Shown: positions 39,626 through 54,900, counted from the stretch's first letter. The stretch is 64,000 nucleotides of DNA from Paralvinella palmiformis (GCA_025642065.1 JAODUP010000112.1:434001-498000); one strand, 5' to 3'. A program made the numbers and translations. Notes: a model not told the origin generated them from the letters alone.

Positions 39626-42600
39626 CTACCACTACTAAAATATTTATATTAAATGGCTGTGTTTTTCCATTTCTCCATATTACTTGCGCACACACACACA
39701 CACACCTATAACTCAGTTAAAATATGTTTTGTGCTTGTATTGTATGTTAAACCTTAGATGAGCTCATATTTTATGCTCATTGAAGAATGACACCACTTAC
39801 ATACAATATAGAATATTCAACATTTTGGACGGCAGGAATAATTTAAAAGATTTATCAGAAATAGAATATCTTGAACATATCTATGATTAGTTTTGTTTTT
39901 GTTATTAACCTTTCAGGTGTACAAATATTAATCTCATCTGTGATCTATTTGATTATCTCTCATGTTCATCATGTTGGATCATGTCGTCTTTAGTTTTAGC
40001 TGTAATTATGACAATGGTTTGCAAATCATGGTGAATAAGCTAACAATTAACATAATCGTGTTTCAGAAGTGTCGTGTAATGTGCTGGTTTCCATAAATAT
40101 CCAGAACTTGCTCTATGGTATATATGTTCATGGCAGTGTGCTCTACTTCACTGACTGGTCGGACCCATCAATACATTATTACGACACAACGTCGCAGACC
40201 TTCGGTACAATCAGCCGAGAGTTTGTTCGACCCACTCAGTTTGATGTGTATGGAAATATTCCTGGTATGTTATATGTCATTTAATCCAGTGGTGACTCGG
40301 TGTTTGACTAACTTGATTAATCAGCTGATCAAATCAATGACTCACTAACTCAGTCACTTTCTCATTGACTCAGTCACTTTCTTACTGACTGACTGTTTGA
40401 TTGACTGACTGACTAATTCACACTCACTAACTCACTGACTCAGTCACTTTCTCACTGACTCAGTCGAATTTTCAATGACTGACTGACTCACTGATTAATT
40501 CACACTCACACACTTACTCAGAGGTGTGTGTGCATGTGTGTGTTCGTGTGCGTGCATGTGTGTGTGAGTCAGTGAGTGTGTGTATTTATTTCTGTGTATG
40601 TGTTTCCATGTACATATTTCTTAAACTTGTTTCTCCATCCTAACTGTTTGTTTGACTGTGAGATGTCTGTTTTATGGTCACAGATCACTGTCTGACGGCC
40701 CGATGTAGTGATGTTTGTATGTCCCTTCTTCACACCTACATCTGTCATTGTTCCGATGGTAAAGGACCGCTGTTAGCTGATGGTCTGACCTGTACCAAGG
40801 ATGGTAAGACCTGTCAATCTACTATTATTATATCTGATAATTGTAAAGTGCTTGCATGACATAGTATCGAGATAACTGGTTATTTGATTTTAATTTGGTT
40901 CTCGTTTGTTCAACATGTTTGTTTTGTTTGTTTGTTCTGTTTGTTTGTTTGTTCCATTTATATCATTGCTCTGTTTGCATTGTGTTGGTGTTGTGTTGGG
41001 CATTTTGACAGCATTAGGTGTTGCTTGTTATCTGTGTGTGGATGATAGTTGTCGTATTTCAAAGTACACGATAGTCAGCATTGTTAAGATGAAAGAGAGG
41101 GAAAAGAAAGAGTGAGTTTATTTGATAATATTCATCAAAGATTCAGTTAATATATTTATGATTTGGATACTTCCACAAAAATAATTAATACGGAGAAAAT
41201 GAAATGACTGGTTTTATACTAGTTTTTTTCTGACTTTTACCTCATTTACGTAACGCTTTTTTTTTTAAACACGAGCAAAACTATGGTAAAAAATCTTTTG
41301 ATTGGCCCTAGCTTTGTTACACAACCTGCACAACCAACACCCCTTATTTAGATATTTCCAGAGGACATTCAGTTTCCCCTTTTAAGTGGACTATTAAAGT
41401 TGATGCTTATCATAAAAACATACAAATGGGTAGCTGGCTGGAAAAAATATTTTAAAATTTTGCAGTTTTCTTTCACAATTTCACTGGATTCTTTCAATAT
41501 CACACTTTCAATATTATTATTTATTTGCTTCTAATGTTTGCTACTGAGAGTAGGCCATTATGGCTTAGTCAGTAATGGCAATAGATCAGATTATGGAAGT
41601 TTCTTGGTTCGAAGCCACCAACTGGCAGCTGACTCTTCAGGCACCCATCAGTTAGTACCTGATTTGGATGGCGATAGATTATTGAGTGGACTGTGTACCT
41701 ATAAATGGCAGTTGCTAATAACATGCTTCCTCACTAGTACTAATGATAGTACTGATTTGTACAATCTAAACTATGGTGGGGTGGGGGGATAATTGCAGCG
41801 TTTAAGTACCCCTAATACTCAGCTTTGGAACTTACCCTAAAAAAAAACTTTGGGTACGATTTCAGTGTGAAATTGGTGCTCTGTGAATCTACTAATAAAT
41901 ATGATAAAAATATTTAAAGATACTCAATACAACAATAATAAATACCCACCAGGCAGTGTCTAACTGATTACTTGCTTCTGATTGGTGCTTTTTGTATGGA
42001 AGATCTGCTAGCTAGGATGGACACAGAGTTATGTGTGTTCTGCTCACCAAGTTCTACATAGAATGCTTTGTTCTTGTTTAGTGGACTACTTTTGATGTGT
42101 GATTTGTGTTCAGTGGTGCAAGGATAAATTATTTTTGTTATTTGTGTGGTTTTTCTCTGTTTTTTTGTTGTTGAATGTCTATGTCTGTGTGGGATCGCTT
42201 TGTAGTTTGGTTAATAATTTTGCTTGATGCCATGTTTTACACATAAACTAGCTGTGCCTCCCACCCGAGCCCCGGGGCTGGAAGTGACCACAACGAAGTC
42301 ATTAGTGACAAGACTGTACCAAAATGCCACAGCATCACGAAGGGAATCTACCAAGTACCAAAATACTACTAGTCCTGCTGTCTGGATTAATCAGAACACT
42401 ACGGCAAATGTCATTTATCCGGAGCTAACAACTAAATCCATGGAAACGTCTGAGATGCTTCAATTCAGCAAGGTCACTATGACATCAAAATCTCAGGAAA
42501 GAGTTACTGCAGTAGTACAACCGGAGTTGTTTACCACAACCCAAGAAACATCAATGGTCCCAGATTTGACTAAGGTACCAGAAATACCAGTGATGCCAAA

Positions 42601-45600
42601 TTTAACTACAACACAAAAAGTGCCAATAGTGACTACAACACCAAAACTTCCAGAAGTGATTACAGCACAGGAAACATCAGTGATGCCAAATTTGACTAAA
42701 GCACCAGAAATAACAGTGGTTTCAAAATTGACTACAAGAATAAAAGTGCCCAAATTGACTACAATACCAAAACCACCTGAGGTGATTACAGCACAGGAAA
42801 CATCAGTGATGCCAGATTTGACCAAAGCACCAGAAATATCAGTGGTGTCAAAATCGACTACAACACCAAAACCACCAGGAGTGATTACAGGACAGGAAAC
42901 ATCAGTGATGCCAAATTTGACCAAAGCACCAGAAATATCAGTGGTTCCAAAATTGACTACAACACTAAAAGTGACCAAATTGACTACAACACCAAAACCA
43001 CCAGAAGTGATTACAGCACAGGAAACATCAATGATGCCAAATTTGACCAAAGCACCAGAAATATCAGTGGTGTCAAAATCAACTACAACCCTAAAAGTGC
43101 CCAAATTGACTACAACACCAAAACCACCAGAAGTGATTACAGCACAGGAAACATCAGTGATGCCAAATTTGACTAAAGCACCAGAAATATCAGTGGTTCC
43201 AAAATTGACTACAACACTAAAAGTGACCAAATTGACTACAACACCAAAACCACTAGAAGTGATTACAGCACAGGAAACATCAGTGATGCCAAATTTGACT
43301 AAAGCACCAGAAATATCAGTGGTGTCAAAATTGACTACAACAATAAAAGTGCCCAAATTGACTACAACACCAAAACCACCAGAAGAGATTACAGCACAGG
43401 AAACATCAGTGATGCCAAATTTGACCAAAGCACCAGAAATATCAGTGGTGTCAAAATCAACTACAACCCTAAAAGTGCCCAAATTGACTACAACACCAAA
43501 ACCACCAGAAGTGATTACAGCACAGGAAACATCAGTGATGCCAAATTTGACTAAAGCACCAGAAATATCAGTGGTTCCAAAATTGACTACAACAATAAAA
43601 GTGCCCAAATTGACTACAACACCAAAACCACCAGAAGTGATTACAGCACAGGAAACATCAGTGATGCCAAATTTGACCAAAGCACCAGAAACATCAGTGG
43701 TGTCAAAATCGACTACAACACCAAAACCACCAGAAGTGATTACAGCACAGGAAACATCAGTGATGCCAAATTTGACTAAAGCACCAGAAATATCAGTGGT
43801 TCCAAAATTGACTACAACCTAAAAGTGCCCAAATTGACTACAACACCAAAACCACCAGAAGTGATTACAGCACAGGAAACATCAGTGATGCCAAATTTGA
43901 CCAAAGCACCAGAAACATCAGTGGTGTCAAAATCGACTACAACACCAAAACCACCAGAAGTGATTACAGCACAGGAAACATCAGTGATGCCAAATTTGAC
44001 CAAAGCACCAGAAATATCAGTGGTACCAAATTTAACTACAACCCTAAAAGTGCCCAAATTGACTACAACACCAAAACCACCAGAAGTGATTACAGCACAG
44101 GAAACATCAGTGATGCCAAATTTGACTAAAGCACCAGAAATATCAGTGGTACCAAATTTAACTACAACCCTAAAAGTGCCCAAATTGACTACAACACCAA
44201 AACCACCAGAAGTGATTACAGCACAGGAAACATCAGTGATGCCAAATTTGACCAAAGCACCAGAAATATCAGTGGTTCCAAAATTGACTACAACAATAAA
44301 AGTGCCCAAATTGACTACAATACCAAAACCACCTGAGGTGATTACAGAACAGGAAACATCTTTGATGCCTAATGTGACTAAAGCACCAGAAATATCAGTG
44401 GTGTCAAAATTGACTACAACCCTAAAACTGCCCAAATTGACTACAACACCAAAACCACTAGAAGTGATTACAGCACAGGAAACATCAGTGATGCCAAATT
44501 TGAATACATCAGGGCCACTAAAATTGACTACAACACTAAAAGTGTCAAAATCGAATACAACACCTAAAGTTACAGAATTCGTCACAGTACAAGAAACATC
44601 AGTGCCGCCAGATTTGACTAAAATACAAGAAACATCGGTACACAGGTGAGGGCGATACGTCGGAGATTACTGAACCATTACTAGTCACTAAAGCTGCGAG
44701 AACATCCAAGGTTCCTGGAACAACTTCAGCCAGAACAAGTAAGATGTCTAGTCTTGGAGATACTACAACAATGAAAATTATTACCGAGGTTCCTCATAAA
44801 ACCAGTGTTAGTACCAAGCATCCTATAATATCGGCTGTCACCTCGACCATGTCAAATATTACTGGTACTGTTATGGTAACTGCTACTGCAACTACTTCTG
44901 CAACTGTTGGCAATGGCAATACTAACATTAATTCTCCAACAACAACAACAAGAACAACATTTACATCTGTAACAGCATCAACGACCACAACAACAACAAC
45001 AACAGGTAAATAGGCACATTAGGTCAGATATCTCTATTCTTGTTAACTTTGATGTTTTACTTTTGAAATACTTTTCCGAATCTTCGAATGCTGTTTCCAT
45101 TTGTTCGCATGTTTGGTAGACGTTATTTAGAAATTTTCTGTCAATATTCAAATTATCTATACGATGAACATTAATTGCCACTGACTGTACGCATGTTTTA
45201 AGCTGTGTTTTGTGCAATTATTTCAGCATGTGGCATACATTTAATTGACAGTTGAAAGTCATAAATGGAGGGGACTAAAATAGCTAAAAGTGTATGAACA
45301 TTGTTGATGTAACCTTCTATGAAAATAGTGTTTCAGCACCGAGGAGAATCAGTGCAGTTTGCTCTTTTTTGTCAGTTCGCGTTTCATATTTTCCGTTTGA
45401 AGCAATTTGATTTAATTTGAAATTTTGTTTTTGCATGTAATAGCTAACACTGCCTAGCTATTATATAATGCCAGAGATTTATAGCTAACTAGACTAGCTG
45501 CTTCGTGAATGCTGCACTGTAACTGTGTGTAACATTTGAATGGAATATTTAATGACCTAAATTGCTGATGTAAAAGTGAATTATCATTTTGCCTCATTTA

Positions 45601-48192
45601 AAGCATTTCTGAATACTTAAAGTGAATCTTATCTCTATGAATGATTATGATTTAAATTGTGTTTAGATGATTATGTCCTTTGTGTCTAAAGAGTTTTATT
45701 AAGTGGCAGGATTTTCATGTGGTTGTCTTTCGAAGAACGTAGCAATGATAAGGTGTAATTCCATTCTCCGAAGATGGGAAATATTTTTGCTATCTATGAT
45801 AGTTTGTATTTCAAATAGTCTTTGTTGTTATTATTATTATTAATGTTGTTGTTATATGAGTTCCTTTCATAGTTGTCATTATTAACTTGTCGTTTTAGGT
45901 ACATCAGCTGTTATTGGCCAGCTTACTGGTAACACACGCACAGTGGTGGGACGGAATGTAACACTTAGGTGTCAGGTTACTGGGACACCATTACCTTCTG
46001 TGTCATGGCTTAAAGGTATAAAGTATGGGAGAGATAAACTCGTTGTTTCTTGACAACTATATACGTTTCAGTGCCTCAGCTGGTAGAACCCCTAATTTGC
46101 TACATTCAATCAACAACGTGTACACCGGCTTAATATTATCAAACCATTTGAAAACATCTCACTATTTACAGAGCTGCCATCTGGTGAGAGACGGGTGTTG
46201 CCTGGTAACAACAGCCGAATCAGTTTTCCAGCTCCCGATGTGATAGCCATCAGAGATGTGATCAGGAATGATTCTGGCTATTATGTATGTGCTGCCAAAA
46301 ATCAGTATGGGAGTACCGAAAAGAAAACTTTGATTACTGTACTAGGTAAGTATTTCTTCTCTGTATTTACTGTTTGTTACTTGCTAAGAAAATAAACTTA
46401 GTTTAAATGTTTCTATTTTTTATTTAGATTTGGTTAGATATTGGATATCGGAAAATCTATCATGACTGGATACACTTGATATATTAATAAGCGTATAACG
46501 CTATTCACACCTATTTAACTAATGTGGAACAGAGATCAGTAATTTAGTGAACATTTTATTATTGAAGAATTATGTTGTGAAACATAACTTGGTTGTTTGT
46601 GAGATGCTGCAATAGATCACATTGATGTTATTATTATTGAAAATATTTAGAATACTTAGAATATTCCACTAAAGTCTTAATTATATCAGCTCTATACTGA
46701 AGAAAATTGGTACTGTAATAGTATCATTAGCAAAGTGCAATATATTAGGATTAATAATAATAATAAAATCTTTATTTCAGACTCTCCATCCATAGTAATA
46801 CAATAGAAGTAACTAATTATCATAGTAAATAAAAAAGAGATTATGTACAACATCGTACAGTGGTCATTTTACATAACCTCACATTTAAAAGACCCAGTTA
46901 ACAGCACGGCTTAAACATAATTAAAACAGAGCCTATCCTGATCATAGAATATCATTTGCTGGTGTGTAAAATGTTAAACCAGTAGCCCCAGATAAGAGAA
47001 GACAACATAGCTGAAGATAAAACAACACTCATAATAATACTATTTGAACTGAACTGAAGCCTATAGATAAAATTTGTGTTATGTTTCCTATTGATTAGTC
47101 TATTATAAACAACCTGAAAATAAAAAAATTATTGAGATATTAAGCTTTTCCAATATGAATTCTATATCTTCAGAAAGTGGTAACTTTAGCAATCTCCTTG
47201 ATCATGTGCTGAGAATTAAGGAAATCTTTCCACAATTATTTCATTTTCTTTGATAATGTTGAGCCGCAATAGCACAGTTAGTTAGAGCATAGGACTCATA
47301 CCTGAAGGGTTGTGGGTTCGAGGCTCCAGGAGCTGCAATGCAGTCATGTGATGACTGGTTCACTCATCCATAAAAATGAGAATCTGACAGGACATGATGG
47401 CTGTTTGTTTCAACAATGCTTTGTGCCTATAATGGCAGCATGCTTTGTATGCTCCCTCAGGAGTTGAGATGTGTGCTAGATTAGAAAAGGTCAGAGTCAG
47501 GGATAATAATACTGTTAAGTGCCTTAGAGCAGCTATCTAGCTGAATAGAGTGCTGTATAAATGTTACATATTATTATTATTATTATAATTTTTATTTCAT
47601 GTTTTAGCTCTCACAAGAATCTTCCAGCATCCGAAGGATGTCATCGCCATGAAAGGCGTCAAATTGGTGATGTTCGACCTTTCGGTGTCACATGATCCGA
47701 GTGTTGTGGTAACAATATCTTGGTATCATGCGAATAATTTGATCAACACAACAGTTAATGACAATTTTATCCTGTACGGGAATGGAAGTTTAGGGATTAG
47801 TGAAGTAAACAGGGAACTTGCAGGAGCCTACAGATGTGAGATTACGTCAGAGGTTGGATATGATAATGCTGAGGCAATGCTTACGGTTCAAGGTCATTAT
47901 TATATCATTTTGTACAAATAGATATCGGTTAGCGCTCTAATTGATAACTAGCTTTCAGCGGCTTTTGTATGATTTTTGCTGCAAAACTGTCTTTAATGAT
48001 TTTTTAACATTCTCCATTCTTTGATTATAGATATTTATCTATATTGCAGTAGCCTTAAGTAAATATTGAAGTCTGCAGCTTTAAATCTATTTACCTTTCT
48101 ATTTTTGCAACTTCTCAAATTATAAGCTTAACTAATGATAACAAGTTTACTGTCAACACACACACACATATCCTATCTACTGCATGTTACTG

Positions 48193-48242
<50 letters not shown>

Positions 48243-50279
48243 TGTGCTAACAACCTACTGCAATGAAATTGACTCTGTGTTTGTTTTTGTTTATAATCTG
48301 AACAGAAGAACCAGATAGACCGACACTGATCAGTGTGTTGCCAAACAGAAATGATGCGTTTGCTGTTGACCTGACATGGACACCGGGCAATGATCGTCAC
48401 TCAGCCATAACAGGTTACATTATTGAAGAGCGTATCGTCGAAAGAGGTAAGTGGTTAAACCTTGTGTAATTAGACATTGAGTAATCATTTTAATGTGAGT
48501 AAACTTAAGAAACTGTTATTATTATTATTATTATTATTACCTTAGTCTTGTTATGTCTTTCTTGCTGTTTTCCAGAATATTTAGTTTTGGTGAATAGAAC
48601 ATGTTGATGAAATTTTTGTGATTGTGTTGTTGTTAATATTATTATTAGTAGTAGTACTAGTAGTAGTAGTATTAGTATTGTTGCTACCCTGACTCAATGA
48701 ATGAGTGCACAGCATTGGTTACTTGTATGTGGCTTGATATATTGTTCTGAAGTCAAATGTCTAACTTATCTAGCCTAGTCCTAGACCTGGTGATACATAT
48801 ATTCTCAAGTTGTGAAAGGTTTGGGACCTAGGTGCATCTCTGATTATTTTCATGAGGTGAAGCTCATTTCTATCTGATGATATTTCTGTCAGTGATCCAT
48901 TTCGAGTGCAGCTGCAATGATTGCTACATGTTTATCATTTTGACGCATTTTCAAGTATCATCAACAAACTGTCATTGCTTGGACCGGGTTCTTATTCTTA
49001 TACATTACTGGGAAGCACAGCCAGCAGGGATATTTAACTGGGATCTGAAGGACATGTGTTTGTGTGTGTGGATTGTGTATGGGTGTGGTGGGGGAAATCT
49101 ACATATCTGTACATACATGTAAATATGACCTCGTTTCATAAATATACATAGATATATTGAAATTTCATCTCATCATGAATTAGAACACGTATGTGTGAAT
49201 CCATCAGATTTGGTGGCAGTCAAGTCTGGGATGTTTACCAGTAGCTGATTGGGTAACTCCCTAGGCTGGTGAAACATCCCACACTCACTGGTAACACATG
49301 GAGTAGTAGATGCAAAGAACTTTGATGTCTGTAGTACAGCATTACAATACCAGCTGTGCTACAGGAGTGCCCAACATATCCTGGATGATACCATGATAAA
49401 ATCTGCATTTTAAGTAGTAGTTCATTGTTCACTGGATGCAAGTTGTGGTTGCTGATATAATTCATTGAGATTTATCTAGAACAATTCCTCCCAAATATGG
49501 AAACTTGTAGACAAAAGTAGCCATCATAGGATCATTACTGATCATTTTGGGAGAGATCGTGTAATATGTCATCCTACTTAAACAGTGACCTGTTAGGTAA
49601 AGTGCATGGTTCCTGGTGCAGACCCAGAAGTTTAATCCCCAAACCAGAGTATTATGACCTTTCCAAACAAAATCTGATTAATTTAACACTCAAGCTGTCA
49701 ATGGATGGCTGTTCGTGTTAAATGATGCCGTCTTCTCACTGACTCAGTACGGGCTGTTGAAGTCTCGAAGGATGTATAACAAACTGACAGTTAACTGACT
49801 GACTTGTGGCCATACTGATGCTGCATGGATGGAGATTACTGATACTGGTCTTCATATGTGGACCATGTTAAATAGGCATTTAATGTGCTGCCTTGTTTCA
49901 TGAAGCTAGGTTCTGAAATGGAACAAATCAAATTAAGCATTTTTTTTTTTACTTTTTAAATGTTACCATTAAAACTATTATTATTATTATTTAAGACTAG
50001 ATATGATGGCTATTTCCTGATGTAAGCCCTCTAATAGCACCCTGCACATAGCCAGACTGATTAAATGTTGTTTCTGCTTGTTGCTTACAGGTGTATCATA
50101 TGAGGAAGATGAAGGTTGGCTGAAGATTGCTGATGTATCTTCCATGTTCACATCCTACACTGTAACTGATCTCCATACCTACACATACTATGAGTTCAGA
50201 GTGAAGGCCAAAAATGATGTTGGTATTGGTGCAGCAAGCTCAGAAAACCTTGGATATCTGACTCCAGAATTAGGTAAAT

Positions 50280-50352
<73 letters not shown>

Positions 50353-51867
50353 TGGATACAAAGTCCATATGATGCAAGAAGGAAATAGGATTTAACAAAT
50401 AAAATAACATGAAAGAAATTAATTATCTGCAATCATCATCATCTTATTATTATTATTATTATTTATGACAGCACCATTATTATTGTTGTTGTTGTCATAG
50501 TTTTTGTTGTTGTCTTCATTATTGTACAGTTGTCAATAAGCAAATTAACAAACTTGTTGATTCTTTTTTTCTTTGTCTTTTTTACTGTCAATATTTAAAA
50601 ATTAGTTTTTGATGGGTTTTGGATGTTTTTTCATCATTTAAGCACCAGGTGTGGCCCCCTCTCATGTCATGGCTAGTGTGGAGACTGCGGACTCGCTGTA
50701 CATCACATGGGATCAGCTGCCATACAATATGCACAATGGCCTCTTACTCGGCTATATAATAAGATACAAGAAAGCCGGCGATTTGACTTTTCGGTACAAG
50801 AACACAACGGGACCCACCATGATGGGAATCCAGCTCGCCGACCTCAAACCATATCAGAAGTATGATGTTTCCGTTGCCGCGTACAATTCCCAGGGACTGG
50901 GACCATACAGTGAACCAGTCACGTTAATGACAAAGGAGGGCCTGCCTAGCGATAAAGTACGAGAACTGCAAGTAAATGTTTATAATAGCACGGCGGTACA
51001 AGTGTCGTGGCTGCCCCCAGATCCCGCTACTACTAATGGCATCATCGCTGGCTACAAGGTTCACTTTCACATGATGGATGGTACAAGATACCAGCAGGTA
51101 ATAGTGCCGGCCGGAGGCCAGTCGGGAGACAAACAAGAGATGATGCTCTCCAGACTACAGTCTGGCAAGGATTATGAGATTCGTGTAACGGCATACACGA
51201 GACAAGGCGATGGTCCGATCAGTGATCCGATCACGATCAAGTTAACTCAACTTCCTGCGATCACAACTACTCCAAGAAGAAGAAAAACAACGCAGGCAGT
51301 AGAAACAAAGACGAAAACAGCAACTGAAACAACAACAACAACACCTGGTTCAACAACAACAACAACAACAAAAATGCATGTCACCAATCTACCTGGCACG
51401 GTTATATCGGGCACAGCACACCCTGTAACATCAGCCACAGAAATGAAAACTCAGGCAAGAACAGCCACAGTTCCAATGCCAGATCTGGATACTGGTCCTG
51501 TCTGGATTACAAATGAAGCAGAGTCATCAACTTTTAGCACTCTTCAAACATCTAGATATCCCTGTAAGTAATTGAAATTTAGCAGATGTTTTTAGCGATT
51601 TGAAGACATTATGTTATAGAACAATGTAAAATGAAAATATCATATTAAATATAATTTTAATAGTTATTATTTTACAAGCTAACATTATTTATATCAGAAG
51701 TTGTATATTTTAAATGCTGATCAGAAACTTTTGTTTCTTTTTTGCTACCTTGCCAATGGAATAAGGATGTATGCAGCACCTCTGTGTGTTGACGTACACA
51801 CACACACACACACAAACACCACACAGAGACAGACAGACAGAGAGACACACACATACACACACACACA

Positions 51868-51906
<39 letters not shown>

Positions 51907-54900
51907 AATAAATGCATGTATGTATTTGTGAATTTATGTACTGTGTATATTTATTTTATGAAAATGGGCTACTGTACAGTTGAACTATTTATAATTTGTG
52001 TTGCCTGGTTGTGGATGTGTGCTTTCTTCCGGACTTTCTGGTGTTTCTTCTTCTGAGCTGGAAAAAAAGAAAACGTTAAAAGTTCTAACGTCACTGTGTC
52101 CATTTTTTTCACTATTAATTTCTTGATATCCGTTGTCTTCTTAATATTGGGATATTGCATAATGTTCAGCCCTAAATATCATGAATCAAGTCTTCTTGAC
52201 AAATGATGGATCTATCTGATTATATCAACTGAGAACATTAAACATCACTGGAACAAAAAAAACGTTATTGTCCCATCACCCTAACGGTCTTCCTTTGGTA
52301 TGCCCGGGACTATTTCATTCAGCCTCTTTCACTGTTCTTTGTTTAAATACATATAAAAAAGCTGTACATATCATATGTTGGGGCTCAGTGGGAAGACAGC
52401 TTTGGCTACACTGGCCCTTTAATCTCCATTGATGATATTATTTTGCATTATTGCGTTATATCTACTGTATCCATGCACATGTAAATGGAAATTGAAATAC
52501 AAATCCAGTTCAGTTCTTAATTTGTCTATTCGTTCTACATAAATGCTACGTATAATGGGATTCTGACGTGAGTCAAATCTCAATCGTGTTAGTCGATAAA
52601 ACTTCTGATTGTAAAGCAAAATAGTTCTATCTCGGAACTGTATTACTTTTGTTCCGCAGATTGAAGCCTCCTCTTTTTTATGCTAACGTTATCTTCTACA
52701 TCCAACAGCATTCCCACCTAGATTCGTTCACTGTCCGGTAGACCACTTCTTGACAGCGTCCTCTGGATCCGATCGCTTTGTGTGGTGGAGAGATCCGATA
52801 GTGCAGGATTATTATGGTGGGCCGGTACGGCTATCAAGTAACTATAAGCCAGGATCTAAATTCGCTGTTGGATCTACACAGGTTATCTACATAGCCATAG
52901 ATACAAGGGGAGTGAATGCTACGTGTACTTTTAAAGTCAACATTGATGCACAAGGTGTGTATTATGAAATATGTATTAATAATAATAATAATAATAATAA
53001 TACATGTATTTAGGTCAACCTTCGGATCAGTCATTATGGACTGTAACTGAGTAATGATAATTTTGGGTAATATACTATAAAAACTGTTTGATAGTTAATG
53101 ATGTTATGATAGTAACTATAGTGTTATGATAATGTAAGTATTAAGCTAAAGTTAGTGTAATGTTAGTGTTAAGCTAAAGTCAGTGTCAGAGTAATGATAG
53201 TGTTATGGTAATGTAAGTGGTAAGTTAAAGATAGTGTTTGTTAGGATAATGATAATATTAGGGTAATGATAGTGTTAGGGCAGTGGTTATTTTAGGGTAA
53301 AAAGATAATGATACCAAATAAGTAATGATTGTGTTAGTGTAATGATAGTGTTAGGGTAAAGCTAATGCTAATGTTATAATTGTGATTAGTGTTAAGGTAA
53401 AATTCATCTATGATAATTCCATTTCAGATGTTTTGTGTATGAAATTTAATATATGTATGTATGTATGTATGTATGTATCATTGTATGTATTAGCACATAT
53501 GTAAGTCTGAAAATATATGTTGAATTACACACATACACACACACACACAGTTAGCTTTAACGTGTAGAAATCCTATTTATTTATCCTATATATTTATATT
53601 ACAAGTTTAGTAAACTTTCCTGATATTTTTTCTTCAGGTTTCACTTGTTCTGATGTTCCACAGTTAGTTAACGGCTACATGAGGTGTGACAGAGTGAACT
53701 ACATATACACATGCCATTGTCAGTGTAATACTGGCTACCAGTTGGCAGCACAATATAATACAACCCACCAATGTCTCACTACTGGATGGGCCCCAGCCTT
53801 TAAGGCAGGACTCGCCAATCTGGCTTGCATCAGTGAGTTTTTCTATCATAAATGATTTTAATACAATTGAATGACCGAATGACAATACTAATTTGATTTT
53901 ACGTAATGCATATTTATTATAACAAAGGAATGTAATGATAATTTATTTGTTTGCCACAAAATTATTATCTCTTTTTTTTTCATTTTTCATAGAGTCATCA
54001 TCTTAAATTGCTATATAATGTCTGATTTAAACTTACACCATCTAATATAAACAACCCTTCAGTACTGGGACTTGTTTTGGCACAGTTGGCAGTAAACTGC
54101 ACTCCAGATCAACCAGTCAATGTTGAAATCCCAGAACTACCTGTATCCGTAAGATGTTCTTTTTTCGCGATCATTTCATCTTTTTGTGGGAGTTGCTCCT
54201 CGGCCACTTATCCCAGATTTGAGTACTGATGAGGCTAACCAAAACATTCACTCGCTCCATTACTAGCTCATTCACTTCAGTAACGTAGTAGACATAGACA
54301 AATGTGGAATTATTAGCACACTCTGGATGTCATTCGATCCCTTTGATGTCTATTCACATCTGTCATCGATGATATGTCAACTTTTGTTCTTCTGATGGAC
54401 ATTAACATCATCGTGTGGGTTTTGCCAGGCTCTGCAGCAAATCTTCTAAATAGCTAATTCATGTGGGAAATTATCAGTTTCGCTTGGAAACTATACAGTA
54501 TTTTATACTGTATTTGCTAGCCAGCTGATTGGATGGCCATTTTCCAAAACAAACATGACCACTTTTCAATTGGTTGTAGATAATTCCCCTCATTATATTC
54601 CTCCACAAGTGCTAATCTTAGACACCCTGTTAGTGTATTGGAATGTAGCCTTCATTTCTGCCTAATATTGTGATATTTAATATTATTGTATTGTTATATC
54701 GTGTATCTTCTTTTATTATTACCACTATACAGAAAAGGAGAGAATTATGATTAAGATTTCCATCAAGCTAGCATTTGTGGGCTCCTGTCCGAGTGACATG
54801 GACAGGTTTAAAACGGTTTTCCTACGTCAGATTGAAAGACGTTTGCGCGAGAACAAATTGTGTGACAACGAGGATGGCAACAGTATTGAACGATATACGT

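Noticed and set aside
42493..44585. Long open frames (395 and 257 codons) on the minus strand across the mucin array
   Set aside because: They mirror the plus-strand repeat unit, have no splice or domain support, and arise because the repeat lacks stops in the antisense frame.
47262..47335. tRNA-Met-like gene
   Set aside because: The A and B boxes are good, but the acceptor stem is poorly paired and a SINE body with an (ATT)n tail follows.
53035..53405. TTAGGG-like repeats suggesting an interstitial telomere
   Set aside because: TTAGGG occurs only inside longer irregular units with GTAATGATAG, never as a head-to-tail hexamer run.
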